Shown here: positions 26,101 through 40,100 of the stretch, piece by piece
How positions within the stretch are numbered: position 1 is the stretch's first letter
Layout of the letters: the number at the start of each line of letters is the position of its first letter
Source: Scatophagus argus
Taxonomy: Eukaryota > Chordata > Actinopteri > Scatophagidae
Length of the DNA: 64,000 bases
Reading direction: 5' to 3'
NCBI RefSeq assembly: GCF_020382885.2
Contig: NC_058495.1
Span: 9,417,627-9,481,626 of the forward strand
The notes under the pieces: model-generated
Seen by the model: only the letters and a program-made list of their open reading frames with translations
What the model was told of the DNA's origin: nothing
Database searches by the model: none
Made by a program: the position numbers and the translations under genes

Positions 26101-29100
26101 CCTCCATCCAGATCATCTCGCTCTGTCAGATCCTCACTAAGGACGTAGCAGCGTCCAATGGGGTCACGAGTCTCTGAAGGCTGACTTACGCGTTGCCTGA
26201 GCTCATACAGGTGAGCACATGTCTGGTGAGAGTCAGGAAATGCCATTCAGTAGTAATTTTTATAATTTAATTTTCTTAAGAAAAGAAAGAGGTTTCTAAA
26301 GGTGTCTTAGCTATCAGCTGGCCGTTGTCTTTTAAAAGAAGATCTCAACAAAGCTGAAAACATAACCGAGTCAGGAGGACAACAACATTTTTATTTTCAA
26401 AGACAAGGAAGATTTCCTGCAGTGTCCAGCACTGATAAATTTACAGGACATAGTCTATACTTACCACCACCTTTCCTCCAATCCCCTGACTCTTGACAGT
26501 GACTCCCAGCCACTGGTTGTCTTTGCTTTCTCTTTTCAGGCTCACTGAGGGAAAACACAGAAGGACATTGCAGTGATAAATTTTTTCCATACTGTAAACC
26601 AATTAGGATCTGAGCTACAGTAGTGAAACAGCTCTTTGTCATTGCATGGAGTTGTTCTTGCTTAACCTTTATCTGATGCAATGTATATTACCAAGTATAA
26701 GCAAAATTTAGTAAGTATTTTAAGTATTTTAATGACAGCATTAGTTAGAAGCTTTGAATACAGAAGTGTAATTCACAACCACTTAACCTTGAAGCAACAG
26801 GATGAATCTAGAAAAGCTTATTTTGATCTTATAAAATAATCAGACATGGAAGATAAAAGTTGTCAAATATGTCTAGAAAATTCAAGAAAATAAAGCACAG
26901 AGAGTCTACTAACTAGCTGTCTGTGAACAAGCAGCAAATTGTTGCTGCTAATTAATTAGTTGACTAATCATTCCAGCTCTACCACAGTGCACTCACCTTC
27001 TCCATCAATATCCACCCTCTCACAGTCATATTCCTCTGGTGTGATTGGACACCTGAACAAGGCTCCTGGTCGACTCCCCCGCAACTGGCCCCGCCCTGCT
27101 GCCTGCGGTGCACCCACAAGGATCCTGAAGGAACATAAATGACCTTCAAATGTGGTACCAGGTGTCTAACATTGAATGCTGAGGGTTATTTGTCATAGGT
27201 ATGTGACAGAAACTAAACACCTCATTTCTGGTGGCATTGTCATCACCTGTTCTTTTATTTTATTTTTTTAAACATTACCAGTGGCAGATTTCACACAATA
27301 GCCTCAGCTGACCTTAGATAAGATAAGTGTTAAGTACAAACACCTGCAACTCAAGCTAGACCACCTACAGTTAAACATGTTGCCACATCATTTTGACCTC
27401 AGACTGATTAAAAACAGTTCTGCAGAGTCTATATGTACGGCATCTTGTTTGCTGTACAACATCTTGTTTGTACTAACATATTGTAGCTATCACCATTCAT
27501 TCTTCACTATCCAAGCAAGAAAAGGTTTTGTTCTCAGTGAAGTGGTTGCTGATATTTCAGGGCCAGTGTCCCTGCCCTCTGCCTTATTAGGAGCGGCTGA
27601 TTCAGACTAGGATGCTATTTAAAAACTGAACTTTGAGCCACATTCCACCCAACACTGTCAGCCATGGCATATCCATGAAAGTGAGACATGTGGAAACACA
27701 GGCTGAGGAGAAAGATTGGAAAATAGAGAGGAGAATGTAACATTTAGAGAAGACAGAGTGAGGGGGATCAACATTAAACTGGGTGTCACAACAACAGCAC
27801 TTCCAATGTGCCTGCTGCTTACATATAATTATAATGATGGTGTTGGCGAAGAAAAAGCTTGGCTCAAATGACTAACATTTAGCTGCAGAACCTGTGTGAA
27901 AAGCCCCCCCCACACACACACACACACATCACTGCCCCCACCCCTCATATCTACCTTGTTATGTACACACTTAAATTAGAACTATCTCTGTGGAAGTATT
28001 TTGCCTATAAATACAGTGTAGCAAGCTGATAGCACTGCAAGAACCAGACAAACAGGCAGGGAAGTAGACATCTGAGTGGCCACAAATACAACAGACTGCC
28101 AGCCATAACAAGAGTGCTGGATGCACAGAAACACAACATACTAATTTTCCTTTGTGCTGATCAATTGAGTTTGTTGTTTGATGCAGTAAATTGTGTATAT
28201 TTTATAATCACAGTTCCACAATGCTCTTAGTAATGGGTCAAATGTGCTGCAAGTGCCTCCTTTCCTACAAAATTTCATCAGTAGTTTTGAAAAGTTTTAA
28301 AAGCTAGCAGCATATCTCTGGAGAGAGCTGCGTTGGTTGGTGGGACAGTGAGTCAGAGAAGATACTGAGCTGATATTCTCTTGATGATCAGCTGAATTTC
28401 CATGTAACAATATGTTAACACCATCAACTGATGTCAAACTTTTACAAAATTATTATTACAATACCAGTGTCATGTTACCACTGTGGCAACAGCATTAGCC
28501 ATATGTAGCCATAAAGCTACTGGCATATCAGTGAATAACAAACCAGTGCACCCTTACCTGCTAACACTAAACTGCATAATAACATGCTAAACATGGCCTA
28601 TATGTTTTGCCAAGACATTGGCCACCTCTACATGTGGAAACACTTTAGGCCATAGGCCTATTTATGTGTTGGTTCCAACTCAGCCAAACATTTTATCATT
28701 CATACCAGGTTGCAGTCAACTGTGTGATCGTGAGAATACTTTTATGGATGCAGCTAATCCTACCATGAGCAGTTAAGATATTAGATAGTTTGTTTTCCTA
28801 AGGGTAAAGAGTTTTGCAGTGTCACGGGCCCAGTAGTCAGCTAGATAAAAAATAATGGAGAAAAGATAGTTGGAATGTGATGGGAATTGGGGGAATCAAA
28901 CATAGTGGACCAGACTGCTGCACATGACAACATCTTACTCATCTTGCACCACGACAGCAGCTGCCACCATGACTAAACAGCCTTTCTTCCAGTGTAAGAA
29001 GAAACTCTTGTCCTCACTTTTTCAATTCCATCTTAGACATGATAATACACACAGACACAGGAACTACCACTGATACATCCTAGAGTGTCAGACAGCTCTA

Positions 29101-30246
29101 TTTTATACTTTCTAGCTTCTCTTCCCTGACAACTATTTCTGTTTAAGTGCAGCCATGCATGCCTCAGGAATGATTCACCTCATCTTAATGAACCCCCAAC
29201 AGCCATCCAAAGTCAAGACATCTCATCAGAAATAATGACTGCAAAACATCACTGGTGGGCCACATGAGAAACCCAAACAGTGTTAAGCTAACAAAAGCAC
29301 ATGTTAAACAAAAGGGATTTGATAAAGAGAAAGACCATAAAAAAAACTGTTAAGACCTCCTCTTATAGCTCCACATTCCAGAGAGCTCTGGGTTATGTTT
29401 GGGAGTTAAGATGATACCTATCTACCCCCTACATGTGCAGATACACAGGCAGGTGTCAGGGTGTAAGGTGGGAGGTCTGCTAAGCTGTCATACCACCACT
29501 ATTTGGAAGACTGTGTTTGATGGCTCTAAACCCATCAATGTGCCTCAACATAAGATTAAGTTAACTTTATTGTCATTTCAGTTAAGGGGTGCAAATGGCA
29601 CTTAAAGAATAAATTAAAAGGGAGAGAGAGAAAAGATTCTGATTGAGTGTGAAGAAATTTGAGGCTGTATTTGAGATTAAACTATATAACAAGTCAATCG
29701 ATGGAAAAGTCTTTGTCAGCTAATAATCACTGATTAAACATTTCTATCATTTTTGTGTTCCCTGCTTTTATTTGTTTCATGTAATAGTTAGCTGAGTATC
29801 TTTTTGCTTTGGACTACTGGTTGGACAATACAAGACATTTGAAGAAAAAATAAGTGAAAACAGTTGCAGCCCTATTTAAAATCATCCATTCTCTCATTCA
29901 ACCCATTCTTTCCCTAAAATGAAAAACATCTTTGTGTGAAAAATCCAAAAGGTCTTTAGATACATTGTCTGCGTGTCCTCAACAGTGTGTTCTGTGTGAA
30001 TCAGTTTGTATGAGGGTCACTGAGTTGGTTAGAGCTGAATAATGTCCAACATACAGACAGGCACACATGTCCCAAATTTGACATAGATAAGATGTCATGG
30101 TTGAGTAATACTTTCATTTGTTCGCCTTTTACCCACTAAGCCTGCTCTTGAGATTGTTCAGGATTGAGTCAGAGAAAATGACCATCGTCTCCAGTGCCAG
30201 GCCTACCTCTCAGTAAACCCTCATACATTTGACGTAATGTGTGTGC

Positions 30247-30292
<46 letters not shown>

Positions 30293-33059
30293 GTGTGTGT
30301 GCTGTACACTGGGCCAGCAGGAGATATCAGGGTGTTGAGCATGACGGTGATGGTGTCTAGTGATATACCCAGTAAACTCAGACACCACAGAGCCGGCACC
30401 AGCATAACTGAAGGGTGTGTGTGTTTGTGTAATTTACACTGCTGGATTGTATTCACAGATTAGATAATGCACCTGAGCACTCCCTGCATCAGCGAACGCC
30501 CCTACCCCCGGTTACCTGTGAGATTAAAACAAGACTAAGACTTTAAAACCTTGATAGTTACTCCATTTAATTAGATTTATTTTTTTGGTAGAACTAGAAT
30601 TATTTTTCACTTACTGCTACTAAATGCTGTACACAATATCGTGTCAATGCATCACATAGTTTTTGAGTTACTATAGTCAAAATGAAAATGATCCAATTAA
30701 TAAACAGACCAATACCCATTAGAAAATAAAACAGAGAAGCTCATCCAGCCAGTCAGAGAACCCATCAAGGTATCAATCATTGTTCAATCAAGTAATTAAC
30801 ACCAACCAATAAGAAACTATCCAGTGTAGCAAGAGGGATGAAGAGCAATACATTGTCTAAATCTAAATCAGTGGGATGTTGAAAATCTAATGTTTATAGA
30901 TGTGAGGAATTGTGTAACCCGGGGTTCCATTCTGGGACTGCTCATTTTTACAATTAACAGTATATTAATAGTGTACTGCGGAAATCTCTGTGGCTTATGT
31001 TTTATGTCACGTAGTTATCTTAGAACGGACACTTAGTATGGAGACTCTTAATCGAAGTGGGCCTCTTTTTTGGTTAAACAAAATACTATTGTTATACTAT
31101 TATTACATCTTTAAGGGTATCCCATATTTCATTATATATTGTATTTCATTATATGGTGTTTTGATTGCATCTAGGGATTGTGAATATGGTATACATGACC
31201 TTTTTTATCAGCTGCTCTCATCAAAACAACTGCAGTCTATTACAACACATTTTCAAAACCCCTGAAATATGCCTCTACTTATGTGTCAGTGATTCGTTAA
31301 CCCACCTCCACTGCCATAAAAATCACCCTTGTTTTTCCAGCTAATCATCACAGATAAAGGATAGTCACACACAGGACCCTCATTACACCATACTCATGCC
31401 CATGTGTTCATTGAGGGGATCATGTGCAGTGACCCCAAAACTCATTCTCTCTGTTTCTGACCACCCCTCCCCCAACAACTGCCCACACACACAATCCCAT
31501 CCTCCTTCACTCCTCCCCCACTCTTAGAGTCACATCCCCACATAGAGCTTCCATAAAGGAGAGTGAGAGGAAGATCGGACAGCAATATATCACACTCATA
31601 ACCAATGTCTTTTAGTAAATATCAAGAAAATTGTAGCTACTGTATAAAGTAGCTATGGCTAAGAGTGTTGATCCATCTCTGACAACCTGATGATCTTGAA
31701 AAATGAACACCTGCAGAAAAGTATTTTGCAATCTCACAATAATTCCTGAAGTCCTGTTTTGTTTGTTTATAGAAAGAGGGGGCGAGAAACAGAGAAAAAC
31801 ACTGGGAAGCAGTTCAGATGTTAATGTGACAAGCACTCAAGCTCCACTTAGAGTGCTAAAGGGGAGAAAAGCTTTTTCACACTCGACATTTTAGTAAAGA
31901 GCAAATGCAACTTGTTTTTTGAGCCCGACCCTGCGCAGGAATTTTCCAGGCGTGGTCCTTTAAAAGCTAATAAAGTTTATGAAATAACGAATCACATACA
32001 ACCTAAACATTTCCAGTATTCACTTTCAGAACTATTTAGGCTGATCCCACCAAATCTGTCTGCTCACACCCTTTAACATCTGTCCATTGAAGAGCAGTGT
32101 GAGGCTGTTGCACTATAGACAGTGGCTCTACAGGATCAGCATGGGGGCCAGGGGCCCTCTGTTAGCCTGAGGCAAGACTCTGACCTCTGACCTACACACA
32201 CAAACAAATACACACTCACACATGCACACACACACACACATTTATAAGTGCAAAGGAAAACCCATGTAAGCATGATGTTAATGAAGGCATGACTGTACAA
32301 ATGGACTGGAATATTTGTTCACTCACGCACACATGCAGATACACACCAGACAACAGAAGGCTGTTCAACAACTGTGTAAACTTAGGATCAACACGCTGAC
32401 TGCTGTCTGTCCAGCCGCTGACTGTGACAATCAGCCTCATAAAAAGAGCCTGTTTTCAGAAAATGCTGCTTTCTCACTTTTTGTTCTGCTGACGGGAAGA
32501 AGACAGCTGAGAATGAGGTGACCGAGCTGTGAATCATCATGTTTTTAGCATCTCAACTCTCTCCTCACTCCGGGCAGGGGAAAACTGGGATTTTGTGATG
32601 GATGATAAAGTGCAAAACGAGTGACCGAAACAGCTGCCAAGCCATGCAATAACCCCTTTGGGATTTTGTGGTTCACTGCCCATGGAAGTGGCTCAACTTC
32701 CTGCTTAAACACTGAGCTCAATGACAATGACACACAAGGGCAGTTTAATATCAATTATATTAAAAAAAACACACAAAAGATTCAAAAAAGCTTTGAACTT
32801 CTCTCATCACTAAAAAGCACATTCATCTTTTCCAAACACAGTCCAAACATTATCCTTCTAAAAGACAGTTGTAACCCCGTCTTCACTTCACATGCATCTT
32901 TAACAACCCCAAAGCTCACCACCTGCCCCATTGATCAATAAGTGAACAGCCATTCCCAGACTTAGATGGGGTAATGATTGGCCCTCAGGTCCAAAGTGTA
33001 AAGAGGAGATAACCCCTTTGCCTTTCTTTCCTTGTTCCCCTGTTCCTTTTAACCCCCCA

Positions 33060-33095
<36 letters not shown>

Positions 33096-35015
33096 ATCCA
33101 CTCATCTATCTATTGATCTGTCTGGTCCTCTCATATTCTGTCTCGGTTTTATTTGATCTTTCTTTCTCTCTCTTTTTTAACGGGTATTTTTTTTTGGTAA
33201 CTGAGCAGGTAATGCACACGATCTATCCATCCATCCATCATTTGTGTTTCACACAGGCAGAAAAACTCTTTCAGTGAATCACAAATAGACCATTTCAAAG
33301 TTTCGAGGCCACCTGACTTGCACCTTTGAGTACGTGTGTGAAGAGAGTGAGAGAGCGATACATGCATACAAACAGAGGGAGTAAAGGAAACAGACAGCTG
33401 AGAAAAGAAAAGCAAAGAGGACAAAGAGCAGATTAATTAACCAATAAAGACTGATTTACCACATAATTACAAAATAAAGTGTGCAGTGAGTTGCTGCTAA
33501 TCGTTTCCTTGCCATTCTAGTCATGTTGGCTTTGTTTTGGTTTTCCTTCAATATTAGTAAGATTTAAAAAAATGGTGTCTCACCTCCAACAAAACTAAGA
33601 CCATCAATTTTGCAAAGACTGGCAGCCATATTGACAAGCCAGAGCAACACTCTTATTCCCTTTATTGCAAATCTCATGGGTCTCTTTAATGTCTGTTTAT
33701 GCTTGTGTAATTGAGATTAAAGCAGTATCTGGTGTAAATCATAATGAAATTCAGGGATCAGCAGAGAAATATTATTCAACATCACAGCTGATTTATGTGT
33801 GCATACAGTGAGTAATATAAAATTTAAAAAAAAATTAGCAGTATTCATGCAATTCAGAACCAAATAATAATGCTAATAACTAAACTAGTCATTTAGTTTG
33901 ACTACCATTTAGCATGTAATGTTATTTCCAGAATGTTTTGCATTTTTTTAACAGGTTTAGCATGTTAATTTTATGAAATGTAATTCTAAATCTGCCTACT
34001 TACTACTACATCATTCTTAAACAATTAGATGCCATTTATTAACAAGCTAACATTTCAGTTAATGTAAGCAATGTTTGCAAAATTCAGTCCACTTGTTCTA
34101 AATCTCTGAGTAAAAGTTATTTGTTGGGGTGGAGCCTGATTAAATCAATAAACACATTATAATTCAACTCAACTGTTCAACTGTTTGAGGAAATAACAAG
34201 ATAAGATCACTTTCACTAAGTAATAACCCAAAAGGCATCTATGTAAAAAAAATATTTAAAATGTTCAAGTAATTAGTTTATTTGTATCCAAAGGCTCTCC
34301 TCAATCAGCAAATCTCTTCTAATAAATACAAACAAAAAGCCTCTGCATCCCTTGTAATTTCCTGTTCCTGTCTGCTTTTCATGGCTTCTGTCCGATCTCA
34401 GTTCTATATCAGTTCCCAGTAGAGCTGCCATCAGCTGATTGATTAACCTGCATCTTTACCAGTCAACTCAACTGCCTCCCAAAAATAACAACCACTACAC
34501 ACACACACACACACACACACAATCTTAGAGGAGGACTTCCTGACTTATTCATTCCTTCAACTCACATCCACATACACATCATACAATATCTGTGGTCAAC
34601 TCACTGAGTTTTTAACAAATCAAAGGGAAAGCAAACATCAGTCATTAACAGCAAAAAAGATAATTATATGTTCTGATATACAACAAAATGCACTTGACAC
34701 TCTCAGAACTTTATCTATAATAATAATCTCTAAAATGCAGCAGAGAATCTGCTCCTGCTCCTCCTACACTGCCAAATGGTGCATTTTTTTTTCTGCACCT
34801 CCATCAGCTCTAAGTTGTATATTTCCTCCTGACCATGCAGATTGTCCCTGTTGCTCCAGTGGCCATGTGGCCTGCAGAGTAATATTCCTGAAAGCTCTCT
34901 GCCAGGCAGCGCTGCTTCCCGCCGAGCTTTTGTCCAGGCCCAGGCAGCCCAGTGTGGAGGAATGGGAAAATGCTAAATAGACAGAGAGTAAGTGGCAGTA
35001 AGTAAAGAGCATTAG

Positions 35016-35047
<32 letters not shown>

Positions 35048-37145
35048 ATGTGCGCAGGCCAAACTGTAAAGCTCACGCATGATCTCTCATATAAATAAGT
35101 TCTGCAACAGGGTGCGCTCCTACATTTACAAGGCTTTCAGATGAATGGTCTCTAGGAGATTAAGCAACAAGACAGAAGGAGAGAGAGAGAGAAGCAGAAG
35201 AAAAAGCATGAATTGAATTAAGGAGGGAAAAGGGTGAAGGTTCATTCTCAACTCTAAAACTGAGGGTGAAAAAGCAGCTTTTATATGGCTATTTTAATGC
35301 AAATTAGCTCCCAAAAATTCTTCATTGTGTTGTGAATGTGTGAAGCAATTATGCTGGGCCTCATTTACCCACAATTATGTATCTATTAAACAAAAGAAAT
35401 GGTACTGAGAGGAGGCAAAAACCAAAGGTAGGCTGTTAATGTTCACAATTTAACAGTACAATAAATGTTATGATTCATGTTGTTAAATATGCTGATTTAC
35501 TTTCTTGTAGAGACTTAGATGAGATGAATGCACCCTCCCATCTGTATGGACTGGTCAGCCAGTTAGCTTAGCGCAAAAACTGGAAATTGGGAGAAATAGC
35601 TGTCTTTTTTCTGTCTAAAGGTATCCACACACCAGCCACGCTCAATTTACTTTTCATTTATGCATAGACAAATGAAGTTACTGCGACTGGCCATCAACTA
35701 GTTTGGCACATAAATGTGGATACTGTAAAAATAACCAAGCTGGTTGCTTCTACCTGTTTCCACAGACATGAGGGTGGTATATAACTATTAACAGAAAAGA
35801 AAATAAGCTTATTTACAAAAATGTCAAACTATTGCTTTACTACAGTTAAATGTTATCAACTAGTGTGCTGAGTTTCTTATCTTTTGCATTTAACTTCTCT
35901 TGTAATCTGCAACCTTTCGGAGATCATCCAAAAATCCCTTCCACACTCCACTCTTGTTTTTTTTAGCTGTGTTAATCAGACCTCCAGTTCAATGAGAGGA
36001 TTTGTTCAGCTTCAGAAAGCCCTGTTTTAGATTCTTACTCAGTCAGTGAAACAGAACTCCAGACTAGATGTCTGGGATTATATCGGCTACCTGTGACCCA
36101 GCTGGCATTGAGACTGTATCTCTCCTCATAAAGGCACCAAAGCAAAGTCTTTGGTAAACGTGAACCTCACTGCAACCTGAGATTTTCTACTTTCCCTATG
36201 GCAGTAACTCCAACTCCATGTCTACTGACAACAACAGCCTAACAGTCTAGTAATGTCCACAGTCAATGTGTGGCTTTGCAGCCCCTAAAAACAAACTGCC
36301 ATGGTGTTCGGAGGAGAGGGAGACGTTGTTAAAATTTGCTAATGAAAGACATATCAAGAAAAGGGAAATTACTGATGCGATTGAAAATATAACACAAAAC
36401 GAAGGCCAACAATTGGGTCAGAACAGAGAGTAAGAACAATAGATGTCTTTCAAGGCCGGACAGAGATCCTTCAGCAGGAAACAATAACAGATGATTTGGG
36501 ACCTACATCAGAACTGCCATCCCCCACCTTTCTCAAAGCACTCTAAAACTGAAAAACCTTTACATTAAATCATGAGGCAGAGATCAATATGAAGACATGG
36601 AATAAAACTCTGACACTCAAGGCTTCCCAGCACACATGATGGGTACAGTTTGATTTACAAGCCTTTAGCAGTGAGCTCTACATATGCAGAGCACTTGGTG
36701 CTTTATCATGCCATAGTTTATCATGTCATAGTTTTTTTATAATTAACCAGCTCTGTGGCAATACACCATTGTGTTGTGTCGACCTGTCAGGATCGTATTG
36801 GGGATCTTGTAGCTGGTGTCCTGTGTGCTATCATTGACCAGCCTTCCATGATAAGGGTCATTTTCCAGGGTCTCTTTGTTACATCTGAATTCGGTAGCCC
36901 ACTTCTTCATCATTCTATATGAAGGAGCGTCTTCTCCTAGTGCTGCTACCATGCTCATGTGGATCTCATCTCTGGTGATAAGGCATTTAGACCAAAGTAG
37001 ATGATGACTGCATGAAGGCTGATGGCATTTTACTCAGACAATGCTGACTACCCGAAACAGAAATTTCACAGAAGTTATTGACTTTCAGCCTGATGATTCA
37101 GAGTTGAATGCACATGTAAAGATAGATAGATTGATAGATAGATAA

Positions 37146-37192
<47 letters not shown>

Positions 37193-40100
37193 GAGATATG
37201 GCAGATGTATACACAGGCAGAAGCAGAATTCAGGGAGATTAGCAGTGGTGGGATAAAGCTCAGTGGGCTTCCTGCCTTCACTGGGCAGTGAACTATTAGC
37301 AGAAGCACTTTTCATAACAGTATAAATAGCAGACGCACACATAACTCAGACTGAAATACCGTCTCATCTCATCCTATGTCTGGCATCAGCAGCAGCAGGA
37401 GAAGCCCCCTAAGTTCAGCTTGAGGCCTCTGCTTCAGGACAAGAACAATCAAAAGAAGTCACATCAAAAGCTTACAAAAGTTCAGGAAGCCAGAACGCGG
37501 ATCTTATCTGTGTCTAAGTGCGGCATACTTTTACTTCCTCCCAACATGTCTCTGAACAGGATCTCGTTACAGCACAACAGTCAATATGAGATCATTGTGT
37601 CACATAGGTTGGCCTTTGCCTTGGCCTTTGCCGCCATAGTGAAAAGGAGCAGTAGGTTTGCAGCACCCATAATAAGTCTGTACTGTACTGTAAAACTAAA
37701 CAAAAAGACATTCATTCCATAAATCTGCCAGCTGTATCTGAAGCTCAGCATCTATTCTGCAACGCTGCATGGTCCTGCTTTTGAAGAGAGCCTCCAACAA
37801 AGTATGCTACTCCAAAACCAGAAAGGATGAAACTCTACAACTTTAACAATATGACTAAGCTGATTTCTATTAGCATGTCATTGTTGCATGATACAGCCAT
37901 GAGTAAGCACAGAGCAGGGCATCAAAGCACTAATATCATTTTCACCAATGAATCCGGCAAGATAACACACAATGAGCGTGACGCAGAATGACCACGGGCA
38001 ACAGTAATGAGAACCTTCATAATATAAAGAGAAAATGAGTCATTGGCATCTAATTACAATAAGTTTGAGGCAAATTGTTTCATGACATACATGAGAAGAA
38101 CAGACGATAACAGGAGCACCTTGGAAACTAAACTCCCAAATCTGAGCTGCAGTAACACAGAGAGGGAACAATCATAAAGCTTAATGGAAATGTATTATTC
38201 AGACAGGACAGATAATTGCTGTGCTGCTCTATCTGAATAATACATCTCTCTAATAATAACATAAACTGAAGTGCTTTGAAACTACAGTCCAAAGGGATGA
38301 TGAAAAAAAAGTTGGGATTTTCGGGATGTTAGGAGCCAGCAAGCTGATTTTACAGTTTCTCATATTCCATGCTTTCAATTTTAGACAATTAAATTAATAA
38401 ATAATAGGAGTCACAATTTCCTCAAAAGAATATTATTCCTGACTGTATTTCTGGACTTCTGTCCAATATGTGGCAACTTTAAATCTTCATAACTACATTA
38501 ACTAAAATTATAACCACATCCCTGTATATTGTTTAAAGATAAAGTAGATGTCGCTGATGATGTCGAAAAAAATCACCATAAAGTCATTCAGTGGATCTGA
38601 TGTCACAGCATACTGGCAACAACATTATTCATCCCAGTGACTTCCAGTAGGTGCATCACATCAACACATCAGTTAGTTTACTGACTGCCTCCTCCTGGTG
38701 CTAATTCCACATAGTGTAGTATTTTTTTCAGAAGTCTTGCCTCTGTTGAAGTTGGAAAAGGTCCACAGCAATAGGTGATACAATACTTTGTGTTCCTCCT
38801 CAGTTCTTAAAATAATTTCCAGGAATGTTGCTGGACAGTGAGCAGGTTTCAGAGGGCTGACGTGACTCTCACTCGGACTGTCTGTGTGTCTGTGAAGGCT
38901 GATGTCACTGGTCTTACCAGGCGACAGGGTGACTCCAGCCTGAGTAAACTGAGTAGCCAACAGTTAAATATGGAGCTCCAAAACAGGGAGATGTAATAAA
39001 TAAACTCTCTTATTCCAAAATGTTTGAAATAATTTTAAACTATATACAGCACACAAATATTGCATTTTTCCAAGTTACACTGTTTAAAATGCATTATCAA
39101 TCCAATACTATAAAGATAACACTCACAGTAGTCATTTTTCTCCACAACAAACACTTACTTTTGATACTTTGCATACTTTTTATTCACAATGTTTCAGTAT
39201 ACTTTTACTTCATTAGAATTTTACATCCAGAAGTTTTATTTGTTATGGGGTATTTTTACATTGCAGCAGTGAAACTTAAGTACAGGTTGTGAATACCTCT
39301 TCTACCACTGGTTATATCCATGTATTACTCACATTTGTGTGCATTGTGTTTATGTCTTACTACTTTGGATCTTTTGCTGCACCATTAAAAGGAAATGTTT
39401 AACAAAAGCTTTTGAAGGTGTACAGGGTTTGTATATGTATAGGAACATGTTAGGATGGCCTGAACTGAATTTGTAGTGGAAAATACAGAACAGACATCTG
39501 GCCTGATGGGAAAAAAATCCTATAGATATATTACAGAACTGTTCTCACTGGCACCTCATAAGATGAAATATTAATCACAACGCTTGAGGTAAAGAAAATT
39601 AAAGTCACCTCTTATTTATAGTCATGAAGCAAACAATCCCAAAGATTTATAGGCAGACCTGTTATTATAATTTATTCATGATTTCTGCAGGAGAGGAACA
39701 AGGCTCATGACTGTTCCAGTCACTCTGAGAGATACATCAAAACAGCTGCTGACAAACAGCAGATCAGACAACAAACATGGTCACATACACAAGCAAACAC
39801 ACACACACATCAGAGAACATATACACACACAGGCCAACACACTATAGGACACATTAGCATGTCCACACCCCTGGTGTGAAGTCTGCATTAGACTTGAACT
39901 GCTCTGAAAAAAATCACTTAGAAACATTTTTCCCTTCACTTCCTTTCAGCTGATTCAGCAATCCACTCTCCACTTACTGTAAATCATCGCCTATTAACTC
40001 AGAGCTCAGGCTGCTCATGCTGTACATGCTCCAACTCCTGCAACCAGTTCTGAGTTATGAGTGTTACAGTGATTTAGCAAATGCAAGGGCTGGTGCAGCA

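Noticed and set aside
30169..30463. Open stretches across the GT microsatellite on both strands
   Set aside because: Produced by the dinucleotide repeat (His-Thr or Val-Cys runs), not coding.
37075..37342. Ser-Leu repeat open stretches
   Set aside because: Translation of the GA microsatellite.
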